From Straminergon stramineum (Eukaryota; Streptophyta; Bryopsida; Hypnales; Calliergonaceae), in NCBI GenBank assembly GCA_963920665.1, contig OY987263.1, positions 24,044,547-24,108,546 of the forward strand: a DNA stretch of 64,000 nucleotides, written 5' to 3'. Under the pieces are notes generated by a model. The model did no database searches. It had not been told where the DNA came from and saw only the letters and a program-made list of their open reading frames with translations. How positions within the stretch are numbered: position 1 is the first letter of the stretch; every line of letters starts with the position of its first letter. This document shows positions 22,601 to 33,080 of this stretch, in pieces. The translations under genes and the position numbers were made by a program.

Positions 22601-23844
22601 GTGAAAAGGGCTCACAACCTTCTAAATTATTGCATTGCAAGACTTGTACAAAACAGTAGTGTACTGTGATATCCTTTCGACATGTAGTACCTTACTATGT
22701 TGCACAACTCCATTTCATCACTTTTACAGGCGCCCAAGTTGTGGCAATGATAAGGTCCAAAAAATGACAGAGCCCTAGATTGTTGCATAACCATGGACAT
22801 TGTGACTCAAGCTCGTGCAAGATGGACATTGAAGCAGGAGAGAATGTCATGTACATCAATAGGTAAAGTGCCATTGCACTCCACATAGCACTCAAGTTCA
22901 TTGAGAAAATTTTATAAGCTAAACAACTCATGGTAACCAAAAAGGACACTTGGACACCAAAAAAATCCACTCACTATAAATTCACTAATAGCAAAATTGG
23001 AATTGCAATTTGCAAATGGCTTGTACCTGGTCTCATATTAATCATCTACTTTACAATGAAATGAAACCAAGCTTCATTTCAAGTCCCCAAGGTTGTACTC
23101 TCTAAACTACACATGCCTAAGTCATGCTGAAAAAATCTTGCAAAACAATAGAAGTTGTGCCAAAAATCAGCTACCTCGTATACCAAGATGACATGAATGG
23201 ATTGAATTGTTGCTCTACTTGCTCGCAATCTACCTTCCTACCTATGCAAAAATAGTGGTTTAAACCCTGAAGTATGGCACAAAATCAAATGTATAGTAGG
23301 TGAACACTCAACCCCCCCACATTTCTTGATTGTAAAACCTTATCAATTTCTTTGTTGCTTTTGCATTTTGGAATTGGTATATATGGTACTTAGCATTCTT
23401 TGTAGGGGACCCTTTGCTTTCAAAAAATCAAGACTATGTTGTAGAACATCTTAAATGCAATCTTGTCTATGTATTTGTGGGCCATAGTGACACAAATATA
23501 TTCTTGGTACATTGATACTATAGAATTCCTTTGTCTTCCCATTCAAGAATGTTCTTTATGAATTGGTGTCTTTTGAGACACTATTAGAAGAATTCAGTGT
23601 GAATGAAGACAAAATCAACAGAATTTATGTTGATTTTTCTTGTTGGTTAGGAACAGTTGGTTCCGACCAACTATCAACACATCATTTAAAAATAAATTTT
23701 TTTTATTGCCCGCCACCATCAAGACTTGATCTCGAGACCACTTGGATAGTAATCATGGGCTCCAACCATTGCACCATGGTTGGAGTCTCTTATTTAATTA
23801 TTTATTGTATATTCATTATATATTTGTTTTATTTATGCATTTTT

Positions 23845-24215
23845 GTTTTCATTTTGTAAAGTCAACAAACTTTGGAGGTCTATATCTCCATCATTGTAAG
23901 TCCATTTTTAATGAAACTTGTTGGAATCTTTTATTGTTGAAGTCAAATTTTAGTGGTAAAGCTTTCAATTTTTTAACTTGTTTTGAAAATTTGACAAGCA
24001 TTTTTGTAGAGGTAGTCTTATTTAATCATTTTCATTTTGCAAAGTCAATAGACTTTGGAGGCCCATATCTCCTTCATAGAAAGTTTGATTTCATTAAACT
24101 TGTTGGAAATGATTGATATTGAAGTCTACTTTCAGTGGTAAAATTTTCAATTTAATCTAATTCGTTTCTGACAAGTATTTTTCTAAAGGTGTTTTAGCCA
24201 AATTTTAGAATTAAA
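23845..24215. repeat. Degenerate direct repeat, two units of about 180 bp
   Basis: Two adjacent units share TTTTGTAAAGTCAACAAACT / TTTTGCAAAGTCAATAGACT, then TTGGAGG..CATATCTCC, then AAACTTGTTGGAA and a following CAGTGGTAAA block in the same order. They begin near 23850 and 24030. Divergence of perhaps 20 percent suggests an old tandem duplication. Confidence 0.6.
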
Positions 24216-24914
24216 TAATCTAGTTGTTGAATAGTTCAAATTTAGAAGTTTCAAGAGTTCAAATTTAGGATTTTGAATAGCTTAGAACTTACATTTGGAA
24301 TAGTTAAATACACAAAAATCAAATTTTAATCCCTAATTTACTATTGTCATCTTGAAGGACAAAATAGATTTCAAGTAAGTTCCTATTACTTCAATTTTTA
24401 GTGAAACTTTGTCTTAAAATAGAAAATCTTATTATCTTTCCTTGAATTTAATTTTTATTTCAATTGTTATAGTTTAGAGTATGTGTGAAGCCTTGACTCA
24501 TTCTATTTAGATTTGTGATGAAAAAGTCATGAAGAATCTAAATTTTTGTGCAATCTAAACATCTTGGTGGAATCTCTAAAATCCACTAAGTATACTTGTT
24601 ATAATAAAATTTAGAATATAAGTTAGAAATTAAATGAAATTATAAGTTTGAACTCTAATCAAAGTACACCCTATACTCCTATAGAAAGTTGAATGAAAGT
24701 TGTGTTAGAACTTGAATTGATTATAGTTGAATGAAAGTATGAATTTTCATTTAAGTTATATGAATCACAATTTGATTAAAATTTTGATCAAATTCTAAGT
24801 TTGAATTGTAGTTAAAGAATATCATTGGAATTTAGATCAAATTCAAAATCAAATTATAATCATCAAAAATTTGATTAAAATTTGACTTCTAAATTCATAC
24901 TCTATATAAGAGTC

Positions 24915-25135
24915 CAATTGATTTAAGAAATTTCTAAAAGATTATAAAAAATATTCAAAGATTTCCATAGATTTTTAAAATATTTGAGTAAATTTGAATA
25001 GATTTCTAAAAGATTATACTAGACTCTAATAGATTTTTAATAGTTTTCTAAAAGACTACAATAAATTTTAATAGATTTCCAAAACATTTTAAAAGATTTG
25101 AGTAAAAGATTCCAAAAAGATTCTTGAAACTCCTA
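24915..25135. repeat. Degenerate short tandem repeats
   Basis: Many imperfect iterations of an AGATTTCTAAAAGATT-like phrase at irregular spacing. This is low-complexity AT-rich sequence that looks like an eroded minisatellite. A similar block is at 47230-47470. Confidence 0.5.
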
Positions 25136-25260
25136 AAAATTTAACAGAAACATGTTGATTTACATTGAACCAATATAAAAAACAAATTTCATGAGGAAAA
25201 AACATTTTTATGTTGATTCAATCAAAATCCATTAGAAATGTGTTGGTTCTATCTTGGTTT

Positions 25261-25623
25261 TGACTGCCTCTCTAATAGTGTCACCTCACGCATGTTCCAA
25301 AGTGAAGCGTGCCAAAGGGCCTTGAGAGCCCACCACCATGCCAATGGCTAATGAGAATGTCTCAAAAATCTCCACATGGGGCACCAATGAACCTTGTTGT
25401 AGCCACTACAAAATTATAAAATATCTCTAACATTTTGGATAGGTCAAAAACAATATGGATAACATGAAGCACAAGCTGCGGCAATCGATGCAAATACTTG
25501 CAGTTGCCAATAGAATCGGTGATACACATCGCCCCTTGTCATAGTAACAAACCCAATATTGGAGGCTATGGCTGCCAACAAATAGACCTTTTGCTTGCCC
25601 ATCCTATTACATTTTTTCTTCGC
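25261..25623 (-). pseudogene. Relic of plant beta-carotene 3-hydroxylase (non-haem di-iron type)
   Basis: On the minus strand, one frame reads AKKKCNRMGKQKVYLLAAIA then SNIGFVTMTRGDVYHRFYWQ, matching the family's first membrane segment (KxYLVAA...GITSMA...VYYRFSWQ). About 110 bases later a shifted frame reads VPHVEIFETFSLAIGMVVG, matching its EVP...EMFGTFALSVGAAVG block. A third reads ALKALWHASLWNMRE, matching the first di-iron His cluster (AHRALWHASLWHMHE). The gap after YWQ begins with GTATTT and may be intron residue, so the relic may not be a processed copy. Stops, frameshifts and loss of the cluster's first His (HRALWH to LKALWH) and others (HMHESHH to NMREVTL) show it is non-functional. 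Homology beyond this stretch is not visible. The intact enzyme makes zeaxanthin from beta-carotene in plastids. Confidence 0.8.
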
Positions 25624-25755
25624 CTATTGTCCAAGTTCAAAGGGATCTGACACAAATGACAACATGAAAGTTGAATTGGTTGTTCTAGGGGGATGGCTTG
25701 ATGGAGGCTACATACCAAAGCCTCAGCGTAGGTGAGAATTCTAATTCTCTCAAGT
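25624..25755. other. Short spacer next to the hydroxylase relic
   Basis: Stop-containing sequence upstream of the relic on its strand. It may be eroded 5' coding sequence but no match is visible. Confidence 0.3.
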
Positions 25756-25758
25756 TAA

Positions 25759-25884
25759 CACTAGAAGAAAACGGTATTGAAGTCAATACAATCTATAAGA
25801 TGTTTTCTTTTTTCTAACGCAAAATTTTCGAAATAGAAAACATCATGTAGATTGTGTTGACTCCAACAAGTTTTTCTTCTAGTG
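25759..25884. mobile_element. CACTA-like foldback MITE
   Basis: The 126-bp element begins CACTAGAAGAAAA and ends with the complement TTTTTCTTCTAGTG. Nearly the whole element folds back, with arms of about 50 bp interrupted by a few mismatches. Target duplication TAA (25756-25758 and 25885-25887) has the 3-bp length expected for CACTA transposons. It lies about 135 bp from the hydroxylase relic. Confidence 0.8.
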
Positions 25885-25887
25885 TAA

Positions 25888-27366
25888 TGCTCTTCCCGGA
25901 AACAAACCTATACCATTGATTTATGCCCAAAGGACTGCACACAAGAACACCTAATGGATTGCGAAAGTCACATAGTTGGTTCACGCTCCTAGCAATGCAT
26001 TGTACGTTGGAAATAGTACAATACTCTGCCATCTTATCCACAACAATCAACCAATTTAATGTAGCCTAATCCATAATCAAAATCTAAAATCCAAACTACT
26101 GCAGAACGAGATTGGATTAATTGGATTGCTTCACTTGTCTAAACATGCACATGCAATGCCTTTCATTTTCTCTGAGCCACATACAATATAGAAATGCATC
26201 ATGCACCACAATTAAAGTGTCTCTTTCTCTATGCTATGTCAATGTTGTTTCCCACATTGTAGATCTCTAGTGTCTTGGTACTACTTGGAATTAGTAGCCA
26301 CAAGGATCAAAGACTCTAAATAGAACTCAAATGGGTAATGCTAGCCGATACTTGTACTGACTACATATAGAAGAGTGAACTAGTATTGGGGGATGCATGT
26401 ATAAGTAGTCAAATTGGTGATGGTGCTTACAAAGAAAGAAAAAGAATGCAAGTGGTGGACTAGGATTTGGACAACTAAAGAAATGATGAAGCTAAGGCTA
26501 GGGATGGAATGAATGCAGGAAGACTGCCATTGGGTTTGCCCAGTTGTAGATGGTCCATAGGCCATAGAGGTTGAAAACTGAGAGACGGTCCAAAGCTATG
26601 GCTGAGCAGATATAGTTAGATAGTACAAGGGAATCGACGACGTTCCATTGGTTTCAATCAACTACCAATTTGGCCATGTGGATACATCCTTGCGACTTGC
26701 GTCTCTCATGGGTCTAAAGATAGAGACAACAAATGTCGACAATGTCCCTTGCCACATAGACTAGGGGCCTACAATTTTGGTTTCAAGTGGTAAACCCTAA
26801 ATCCTAAAAAACCAAACCAGGGTAGATTTTGGGGGAATTTTTTTTTTGGAGAATTTTCACTAAAATCTTACCTAATTGGGGGCTCATTTATCCTATTATT
26901 ACATTTCAAGGTGGGTCAATTTGGCTAGGGAGTGTTGAAATGGGAATTCTATGTCAAATTGGAAGGGGTCTCCATCACCTTCAACCAATTACAAGAAAAT
27001 ATGTAGCATTTCTTGGCCTCAATTGACCAAGAAAACTTAGTTCATACTATTATTAACCAACATTGGGAGGCCGTTTCACTCATACAAAAAGTGGGAGCCT
27101 CAACATAGTAACTTACAAGCTAGCTAGTGACTCCCTTGCAACTTTCCATTCAACCAATGACACTAGTATTGCAACTTCCTAGCTAGCCAATGACTCTACA
27201 TAATATAACTAAGTACACTGCCAAGCATATAAGGAGGCATTATCCCTCTATGAGGAAGAATGGTTTAGGCTAATTAATAATGTTATGGTTTGTGTTGAAT
27301 AGGACCCTTGCATGGGGTAGTGTGTGTGATACCATAGCAATTTCTCCAAGTTATACTATTTTTAAT
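25888..27366. other. Spacer, mostly featureless
   Basis: Slightly higher GC than the flanking spacers around 26550-26800, including a degenerate telomere-like phrase near 26789. A minus-strand frame at 25814-26050 overlaps the CACTA-like element and is not supported as a gene. No exon is convincing. Confidence 0.35.
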
Positions 27367-27368
27367 TA

Positions 27369-27908
27369 CTCCCTCTATCCCAAAATGATCTTCCTATTGG
27401 ACTTTGTGATGTTGCAAACCCATTTGATTTGGTTTTTGATTGGTGTTTAGAGCCAACAAAACAACTTCACGCAATAGTTTCTTCTCCATCCTTGCAATCA
27501 TCAATCGAAAGAAAAATAAAATTACTGAAGAAGTCAATCCATATTATTCATCTTATTTTTTACATCTTTGTGAGTGTTGCCCAATTGAAGGAGATAAAGG
27601 TTTGGGAGGCGGAACAAATGTCTACACATGGTGTTGGACACATACTGACTACCTACAAAATGATGACTTCACACTCAAGAATTAAATGTCCATGTGTGCT
27701 CCTTGAAAATGCCCAAAAAATTCCACATTTCAATACTCCAAAACTACACTTTGAAAAGAGCTATGAAACTCAAAGTTTCTAGGATGATAGGAATGCACCA
27801 AACTCTACTTACAATGCAAAATGGGTATAAAAAAAGTAATTTTCAGCCCTAATCTAGAACATTTTGTTTAACAAGAAGATCATTTAACATTAGAAAAAGG
27901 AGGGAAAG
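27369..27908. mobile_element. Stowaway-like element
   Basis: The left end is CTCCCTCTATCCCAAAATGA, very close to the common plant Stowaway end (CTCCCTCCGTCCCAAAAT). The right end is a degraded complement (GAAGATCATTTAACATT then AGGAGGGAAAG). Both ends adjoin TA (27367-27368 and 27909-27910), the Tc1/mariner-type target site. At 540 bp it is long for a Stowaway. Two overlapping open frames inside (27429-27782 and 27440-27685) show no transposase motif. Confidence 0.6.
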
Positions 27909-27910
27909 TA

Positions 27911-29879
27911 GATCAAATTGCCAAAAATAGCTTGATGGTCAAATTTTGAATGAGCTTTATTACTTTTAGAAAATATTACTAATGGAAGTATGAATGTAAT
28001 TGATGGAAGGATGCACAAACATGGATGATTTAATTTAAGCTACTTACATTCTAAGGGGGCTCACTCCACTAACGAGAAAGGAGGGAGAAAAAACATGGGC
28101 CAAAATCCCCTATCGTTTCTAATTATTAAATGTATTTCTAATGTCATTGTCATTGTGATATTTATCAAATAAAATCTCATACCAAAATCAATTTATTTTG
28201 TGTTAGAAATGCATCACATCAACATTGAAATGACTTGTAGTCATTGCAAAAATGACATTGTGAAGGGATCTAAACCACATGTCAATGTTGGGTCAATGTG
28301 TTTTTGACACTATGAAAATTTAGGTTCAATATCAGATTTGATAGGCATTTGGAGATACTTATATTGTATAATGACAAGAATGGTGTGATTGTGGAGCTTT
28401 GTCCACTCCAACCAAACCTTAACTAAGTTGTGTAGTGTAAATGTGGTTGTAAATAGGATTTGGGAACTTAGATTGAGAAATGAGAGCGTCGATGCCATAG
28501 TCTCTATCCAAAGGATGTAGTCAAGAAAATTCCCTTTAGGCTATTCTCTCATAGTAATTGATTTATTCTAGCTTCTTTTTTATATTTCCTTCATCATTTT
28601 TATGATTATATCACTTAAAATATGCCAAAGATGAAAATCCATTGTCCCTCAACCAATCAAGAAATTGCCACCTTTTAGGGAAAGGGCTATTGTTGTGCAC
28701 ATACCTATACATTTTTTGCACACAAGACCAATTTGTGGGTTTTTTCAATAAGGGATAGTTATACATTGCTCAATAGGTGAATGTGATGGACGAGAATGAA
28801 AGTTGTAAATATAATTAAACTCCAACCAACCTTAGTTGCACAAAATTCTCATTGATATTTTGCTTCTTTTATAGTGATTTTTTATTTTCTAAAATCTTAC
28901 TTGTTTTTTGTATTGGCCACCTATACAATAGAAAAGTATGAATGAAATAGCTAAGATCTTTTTCAATAAAAAATCTAAGATTATTTATATTTTAGATGAA
29001 GTTTGTTAATTTAGATAAATTTATGTATGAGAGAATTGAAGTGATAGATGGACAAAACATAGACCACTTTGCATTCTAAGGTTTCTATACCACTAACAAT
29101 AAGTAAGCAAATCAAAAGCAATGATTCTCATTCTAAGCCCAATTCTTACAAATAAATCACAAACATGTAAACTAGCCTATTACCACTTTCATCTCTATTC
29201 CACACAAATGTATCCAAGAAATACATTTTAGAATGTACACCATAGTTACATGAGGATTGAATTAGAATTCAAGTATTAGTGGGTTGGTTCACCTTAAACC
29301 TTGATGACTTGAGGGGGGTGTACTTTCAAAATGGGTCCAAATTGCGAAGAACTTGAACAATTTTTTTGCTCATTTATTCTTGAGATCAGATAGAATGTAA
29401 CCATAGGATCTTCAAGTTCACATTCAAAGAGAGCACCTCAAAAAATTCAAATTATTTGACTACATAGTTTTGTAGATATTCTAGTTTGATGTTTTATTTG
29501 GATCAATAGAAAAATAGGGCAACACACTTTGAAGGAGCATATCTTAGTGAGAATATTTTGAAATGATGACTTTTGTGCTCAATGAAAGACAAGAGAGTTG
29601 AGAATGCTCATCTAAAATTCCACAACATTTTGGTCATTTTGCAATTTTGGGTGGAGCTTGTTTGCAATGCACAATGATCATTGAAATGAGAGTAGTGTTT
29701 TCAAGAAAAACAAGAACGTCACATTATTTTGTCTTCTCCTTGAGCTTCTTGGATCTATCCTTTTCATGGTGGCTTTGCCCTTCTTGAGGTGAACAACAAT
29801 CACATTAGTTGATTGATTTTTTCAGTCCATGCCCAGACCACCACCCCACCCATCTAAAAAATGAGTTGTGAACTACACT
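27911..29879. other. AT-rich spacer
   Basis: No coding region, RNA gene or clear transposon is visible. The block 29300-29780 has degenerate repeat-like phrases similar in style to those at 49990-50470. Confidence 0.35.
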
Positions 29880-30290
29880 AAGGGAGCTGACCCATTACTA
29901 ATGATAGACCCAATTTGGCAAGGTAGGGTGGAGTAATTTCAATTAGGAGGTGATTATTACCAATTAATGCTGGCACAGACTTTCCTGGGCAGTTGTGGTG
30001 CATTATGATTGGCTACAAGACTCTCTAAATTGGAAGCGGCCCTTGTTGGATTTTGAAACTAGCCCTCGGTCAAAAATAAGAAGGTCTGTATGACCAATAT
30101 GGGTAGAACAGAATCTTCAGCTTCAAATTCGTAGTAATTATTTTTTGAGAAAAAAAAATCTTAAAAACTATAGAAACCTTCATAACTCTATTTCTGCTCA
30201 TGGGAAAATTTCCCCACTGTTGAAACCTCCCTTGCAGGTATGTGTATCTGCTTAAGTTGTTAGAAATGGGTCGACTCCCTTACACCACTA
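29880..30290 (+). repeat. Dispersed repeat R, copy 1
   Basis: Aligns in inverted orientation with 43985-44345. Shared landmarks include ATTATGATTGG(G)CTACA, TAGTAATT...TTTTGAGAAAAAAA, CTTCATAACT / ATGGGAAAATTT, and GCTTAAGTTGTTAGAAATGG at the far side. No coding region or terminal repeat was identified, so the class is unknown. Confidence 0.65.
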
Positions 30291-30449
30291 AATTTATTTT
30301 TTAAATCCTCAAGATGAAGTGTAACTTGGAATTTGATGAAACTATTACCATTGGCTTCATAACACAGGGGGAGCCACCCCAAAATGGTCGCTTGGATCAT
30401 TAGGGGGTAACCTTTAGGCACCAAGAATTTCTGTCACTGTAGTACTGTA

Positions 30450-31572
30450 CAGTGCCCTCCAATAAGTCTTGCAACCCCATGTCTAATTCTCTACCAAGCA
30501 GTTTGATTACAAAACATACTCTTGGTAGGTAAATTTAGGTATTTGATTTCGAAGGTACAATGCTACACTTTAAAATTTCATTGTAGGAGATCACACATAG
30601 TAGATGTCAACTGACTTTGGAGTTGAGAAGATCAACATTACTGCATGCATGCTTCTAGCGATTGTTGTTTGTAGATATTGCCTAGAAGTTTTGTGAGAAA
30701 AGATCAATGTTTGTCTAGAATATTGTGTATGTGGTATTGCTACGAGTTCCATAAGCAAACTTTGTGAAGTTCTAAGTAGTGTTAGTTAACTTTGCACCTT
30801 GACATAATATGAAAGTCATTGACTGCCAACCAAATTCTTCTAACCTCAATCCTACAGAAAACTTATGGAAGAAAGTCAAAGATTGAATGCAAAGAAGGTG
30901 TAGACCCCATAACAAAGATCAAATGTGGACATTTGTGAATTTGACTTGGGAGGATATACCTCAAGAAAGTATCAAAAAGTTAATTTCTACAATGCCAAAC
31001 CGATTGGAAGTTGTGATGATAGCTAAAGGTGGTAGTATTTGATGGTAGTGTATGTACCACTTTGATGCAAAGTAGTTGCTAATGAACAAGACATAATGTA
31101 AAATTCATGTTATAGTAGGCTTCTATAGTAGTAGAGCTTTCTAATGATACCCTATTTGACAACATTTGTTAATTTTTTTTCTATAAATGGGCTTGTTTCT
31201 CTTTGCCTTAAATGTTTATGAAAGAAAATTGCAAAATCACATAGAGGAAAATTTTACCTACATAATGTGAGTCTTTGTAACATGAAAGATGTGAACAATG
31301 ATATTTCCTAAATACTTGTGCTGTCAAATCTTAAAAAATCATCGCATATATTTTCCAATTAATTATTATGTAAGGCCATGAAAAAATGATAAAATAATTC
31401 ACCAAAAATGGAATTCCTATTTTTTGACATTGAAATTTTATATTTTGATCAAGGCTCTATAAAGCAATAGATTTAATAGGATAGTTTTGATAGAGTATTT
31501 TTTAAATGGAGTCAATAAGAAAAAATTTGAAGGGCTTCATAGTGGGGTTGCAAGCCTTATTGGAGAGTATTG
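30450..31572 (+). mobile_element. Tc1/mariner element with decayed transposase
   Basis: The left end CAGTGCCCTCCAATAAGTCT, followed by TGCAACCCC, is complementary to the right end near 31544-31572 (GGGGTTGCAAGCCTTATTGG...) with three mismatches in about 29. Both ends adjoin TA (30448-30449, 31573-31574), the canonical target. The match extends outward: GTACTG on the left and CAGTAC on the right. Inside, 30790-31040 (plus) encodes a Tc1/mariner transposase C-terminus: NSSNLNPTENLWKKVKD, corresponding to the usual SPDLNPIENLW with its catalytic acidic residue kept. WEDIPQESIKKLISTMPNRL and VVMIAKGG follow. A TGA follows KKVKD, and the N-terminal DNA-binding and first two catalytic regions are not recognisable, so it is a dead, mostly deleted copy. 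Confidence 0.85.
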
Positions 31573-31574
31573 TA

Positions 31575-32909
31575 CAGTACATCATTCAAGTGCCAGTAGT
31601 AAGTTAATCCTTGCAAGGGCTGTTGTGTCTGTGATTGAATCTGCAATTGGACCCCCTGATTGGATTCAGATACCTGACACGTAGATCCCTCTATAGATGA
31701 GCTATAAAATGACTCTCGGAGAGAGAAAATAAGGTAGACAAGCCTCTTACCACCCTCATTTGCAATCTGATTATCTCGCAGTCAATTCCAAAAAGGGTAC
31801 AATACATATTTTTCAGAGGTATGAGTTGGTTTCGTGAGTCAAACCCAAGTGGAATTATAATTTTACGATTAAAATTGTAATTTTTGTGAATTTTTGAAGT
31901 GGTCTACCTTGAAATTACATAACCGCCCATAGAGTGGAGTCATGAACGCTCTATTCACAACCCATAACCACCTTTTATATATCTATTAGCACTTAAGTAT
32001 TCCCCAATCATGTATTGGCATGTTACCCTTAATGACAATAATTCACTGATTTTGTTAAAATCTAAAACAAATTAGGTTGCTTTTCTAGAAAGATTTGGAT
32101 GTTTGAACAAACAAAATTGGGGCCAAATGTAGGGTGATAGAATTAGGATGTAGATGGAATTGGATTGGTCTACCTTAGTTTGAGCTTTAATTTTATTTGG
32201 AAATTGGTAGCTTAACACCTTCAAAGGAACTTCAGAAAGGCCAATTTTTATTATGCTTTACAGGATCTAAACTAAACCAGCCACAACATGGAATCCAAGC
32301 TAGTGATTACACAATCTAAGAAAATAAAAAAGAGCATATTCAACTAAGCTAAAAATACCCCCAAATTGTCCGTGTATCCATTCTTGACAAGTAGACTTTT
32401 GTTGAAAGTGTCCTCCTAAAGTACAAATATACCATTCCTATACATAATTGTGATTGGAGTTGATTGTTGATTCCCCAAATTTCAATATCCTAACCAAACT
32501 ATGTGACTTTTTCAATGGCCATTTGGAAATTTCATAGTAATTGGCTAATTGCATGCCTTATCCAAAAATTCTAAATTTCTTTTTGAAAATTCATGAGTTT
32601 CAATTGTTGATACTACGAAAATGTTTTTTTCTTGAAAAAGGTGCCTCCAACTACGTTGAGTTGTTTATTTGGATGGTTTTGGATGTTTTTGGCACCTTCA
32701 ACATGAAGCCCCAACTCATCAAGCTCTCTGAGTGATTGCAGGTGACTCCACGTAAACTACTTCCCTGGCTTCCACGTCAGTGCTCTTTCCCGACTTCGCA
32801 TGAAGAAGGCCTCTTTCCACTTGCACACATGCCTAGTCAGAAGCGTGGCTCTTCACTTGTGATGGCATTTGCTGACTGTACAAGGAGCATTTAACCCCTC
32901 AAGAATGGA
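31575..32909. other. AT-rich spacer with one promoter-like patch
   Basis: Around 31640-31790 the sequence is less AT-rich and includes GAGCTATAAAATGA (31698-31711), a reasonable TATA box, followed by GA-rich sequence. There is no gene downstream that would use it. The rest is featureless. Confidence 0.35.
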
Positions 32910-33080
32910 TTGGTGACCATGGAAATCATGGCTTTTGGAACTGTGTGACATCATCTACTTTAAAAAAAAAAAATATCCATTGGAGGTCAAATTACTGTAG
33001 AAGATCTCCCCTTTCCACCCCTAATTTCGAGGATGAATAGTTGCACTTCTATCCTACACAAGAGAATTTTTTGTCATCCA
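32910..33080 (+). repeat. Half copy of the 40.1-kb foldback repeat
   Basis: Shares with 40290-40445 the order GGTGACCATGGAAATCAT, a poly-A run, CCATTGGAGGTCA, CCTTTCC/CCTTCCC and AGGATGAA.AGTTGCACTTCT. Only the right arm of the foldback plus its flank is present. Confidence 0.6.

Larger units (their letters stand above)
19684..25260. other. 3' flank of MRPL27, then gene-poor AT-rich spacer
   Basis: Up to about 20400 the sequence is of moderate GC and probably includes the 3' untranslated region. It contains a small hairpin at about 20327-20351 (TCACCTTG and CAAGGTGA arms). From 20400 on it is strongly AT-rich with degenerate, repeat-like phrases and no supported coding region, apart from the direct repeat at 23845 and the simple-sequence block at 24915, listed separately. 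Confidence 0.4.
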
